From Actinomycetes bacterium (GTDB taxonomy: Bacteria > Actinomycetota > Actinomycetes > Actinomycetales > Microbacteriaceae), in contig JAEYAG010000036.1 in NCBI GenBank assembly GCA_023451265.1, positions 1 through 13,833 of the forward strand: a stretch of 13,833 nucleotides of DNA. Reading direction: 5' to 3'. Of the stretch, positions 13,207-13,833 are shown in pieces. A program made the translations under genes and the position numbers. Each line of letters opens with the position of its first letter. Position 1 is the stretch's first letter. The notes under the pieces were generated by a model. The model was given only the letters and a program-made list of their open reading frames with translations. It searched no databases and was not told the origin of the DNA.

Positions 13207-13833
13207 GGCGGTGCCCGTGACCCCCGACCTGCTGCGAGGCTGGGGACTTCCCGACCCGGGCGCGTCGAAGAACTCCCGCGGACGGGTCTTCGTCGTCGGC
13301 GGGTCGATGGTCTCGGCCGGCGGCGTCGTCCTGTCGGGCGAGGCGGCGCTGCGGGTCGGTGCGGGCAAGGTCGGTGTGGCCACCACGCCGGACGTCGCGG
13401 GCGTCGTGCGCACGACCTTCGTCGAGGCCGGTGTGTACGAGTGGCCCGCCGGGACCAAGCGGGCGCCGCGGGGGTGGGAGGCGGAGATCGACGCCGCCGA
13501 CGCGGTCCTCGTCGGGCCCGGGCTCGACGACGCCGCGCACGCGCGGGCGCGCCTGGAGGCGATCGCCGCCTGCGAGGTGCGCTGCCTCGTCGTCGACGCC
13601 TTCGCCGTCGGGGCGCTGCCGGAGATGGACCGCGGGCGCCTGCCCGAGACGCTCATCATCAACGTCAACCTCGACGAGGCCGCGCTGCTGCTCGGGCGAG
13701 AGGTGGACGACCCGATGCGCGACGCCGTCGAGATCGCGCAGACGTGGGATGCCGTGGTGCACTGCTACTCCGCCGTCGCGGCGCCCTCGGGGCAGCGGTG
13801 GCGGCTGGACGTCGGTGGCGCGGGCCTCGGCAC
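13190..13833 (+). CDS. ADP-dependent NAD(P)H-hydrate dehydratase-like protein (3' end outside window)
   Basis: The first 214 codons are present. The family N-terminus is clear: LLRGWGLPDPGASKNSRGRVFVVGGS, then LSGEAALRVGAGKVGVAT and the nucleotide-site segment AVLVGPGLDD (about 106-114). Enzymes of this ribokinase-like fold repair hydrated NAD(P)H using ADP or ATP. Here the usual alanine-rich DADAL segment reads VVDAFAVG, and the usual TP-N/H-xxEA reads NVNLDEA. The stretch that often reads VLKG reads VVHCYS, so the protein is a divergent member. The GTGD active-site motif would lie beyond the edge. There is no YjeF_N epimerase domain in front. ATG 13190 has GGGAG five bases upstream and overlaps the phosphatase by 17 bases; GTG 13211 and GTG 13217 are alternatives. 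Confidence 0.82.
   Translation, partial: MSNRSEAVPVTPDLLRGWGLPDPGASKNSRGRVFVVGGSMVSAGGVVLSGEAALRVGAGKVGVATTPDVAGVVRTTFVEAGVYEWPAGTKRAPRGWEAEIDAADAVLVGPGLDDAAHARARLEAIAACEVRCLVVDAFAVGALPEMDRGRLPETLIINVNLDEAALLLGREVDDPMRDAVEIAQTWDAVVHCYSAVAAPSGQRWRLDVGGAGLG

Noticed and set aside
1..13833. Mobile element, defence system, biosynthetic cluster or CRISPR array
   Set aside because: I found no transposase, integrase, toxin-antitoxin pair, nuclease-helicase set, array of direct repeats or megasynthase, and composition is even along the window.

Overview
The window is a high-GC chromosomal segment that reads like an actinobacterium. A Microbacterium-like member of the Microbacteriaceae is my inference from the strong G/C bias at third codon positions, frequent GTG starts, and start codons placed directly behind TANNNT -10 boxes. 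Base and codon use look even throughout. I see no insertion sequence, tRNA, rRNA, CRISPR array, phage gene or other sign of recent transfer.

Layout. Positions 1-1323 (minus) hold the 5' part of a short-chain dehydrogenase-like gene with an N-terminal zinc-ribbon extension; it runs off the left edge. Divergent from it is a small Nudix hydrolase (1377-1772). A YaeQ-family gene (1791-2330, minus) converges on the Nudix gene. Divergent from that is a soluble GAF-domain histidine kinase with no partner regulator (2392-3570).

The core, 3613-11079, is a phenylacetate degradation locus. It has a divergent TetR-family regulator (3613-4233, minus), paaZ (4375-6438), and a tightly overlapped operon paaA-paaB-paaC-paaD-paaE followed by a paaG-like crotonase (6517-11079). 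PaaABCE with PaaD epoxidises phenylacetyl-CoA, the PaaG-like enzyme isomerises the epoxide to oxepin-CoA, and PaaZ opens the ring and oxidises the resulting aldehyde. The paaZ and paaA promoters carry near-identical 20-bp inverted repeats at the same place relative to their -35/-10 boxes. These are the likely operators of the adjacent TetR protein. The CoA ligase (paaK), thioesterase (paaI) and lower beta-oxidation genes (paaF, paaH, paaJ) are not in the window.

Downstream (11177-13833) are an aldo-keto reductase, a conserved 115-residue protein of unknown function starting at a probable leaderless promoter, a histidine-phosphatase-family enzyme two bases behind it, and the start of a divergent NAD(P)H-hydrate dehydratase-like gene cut by the right edge.

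Most of the window is ordinary, well-understood gene content and I do not see a convincing new multi-gene system. The points most worth a second look are the duplicated operator-promoter module, the atypical dehydrogenase at the left edge, the repeated leaderless-start architecture, and the small conserved gene upstream of the phosphatase.
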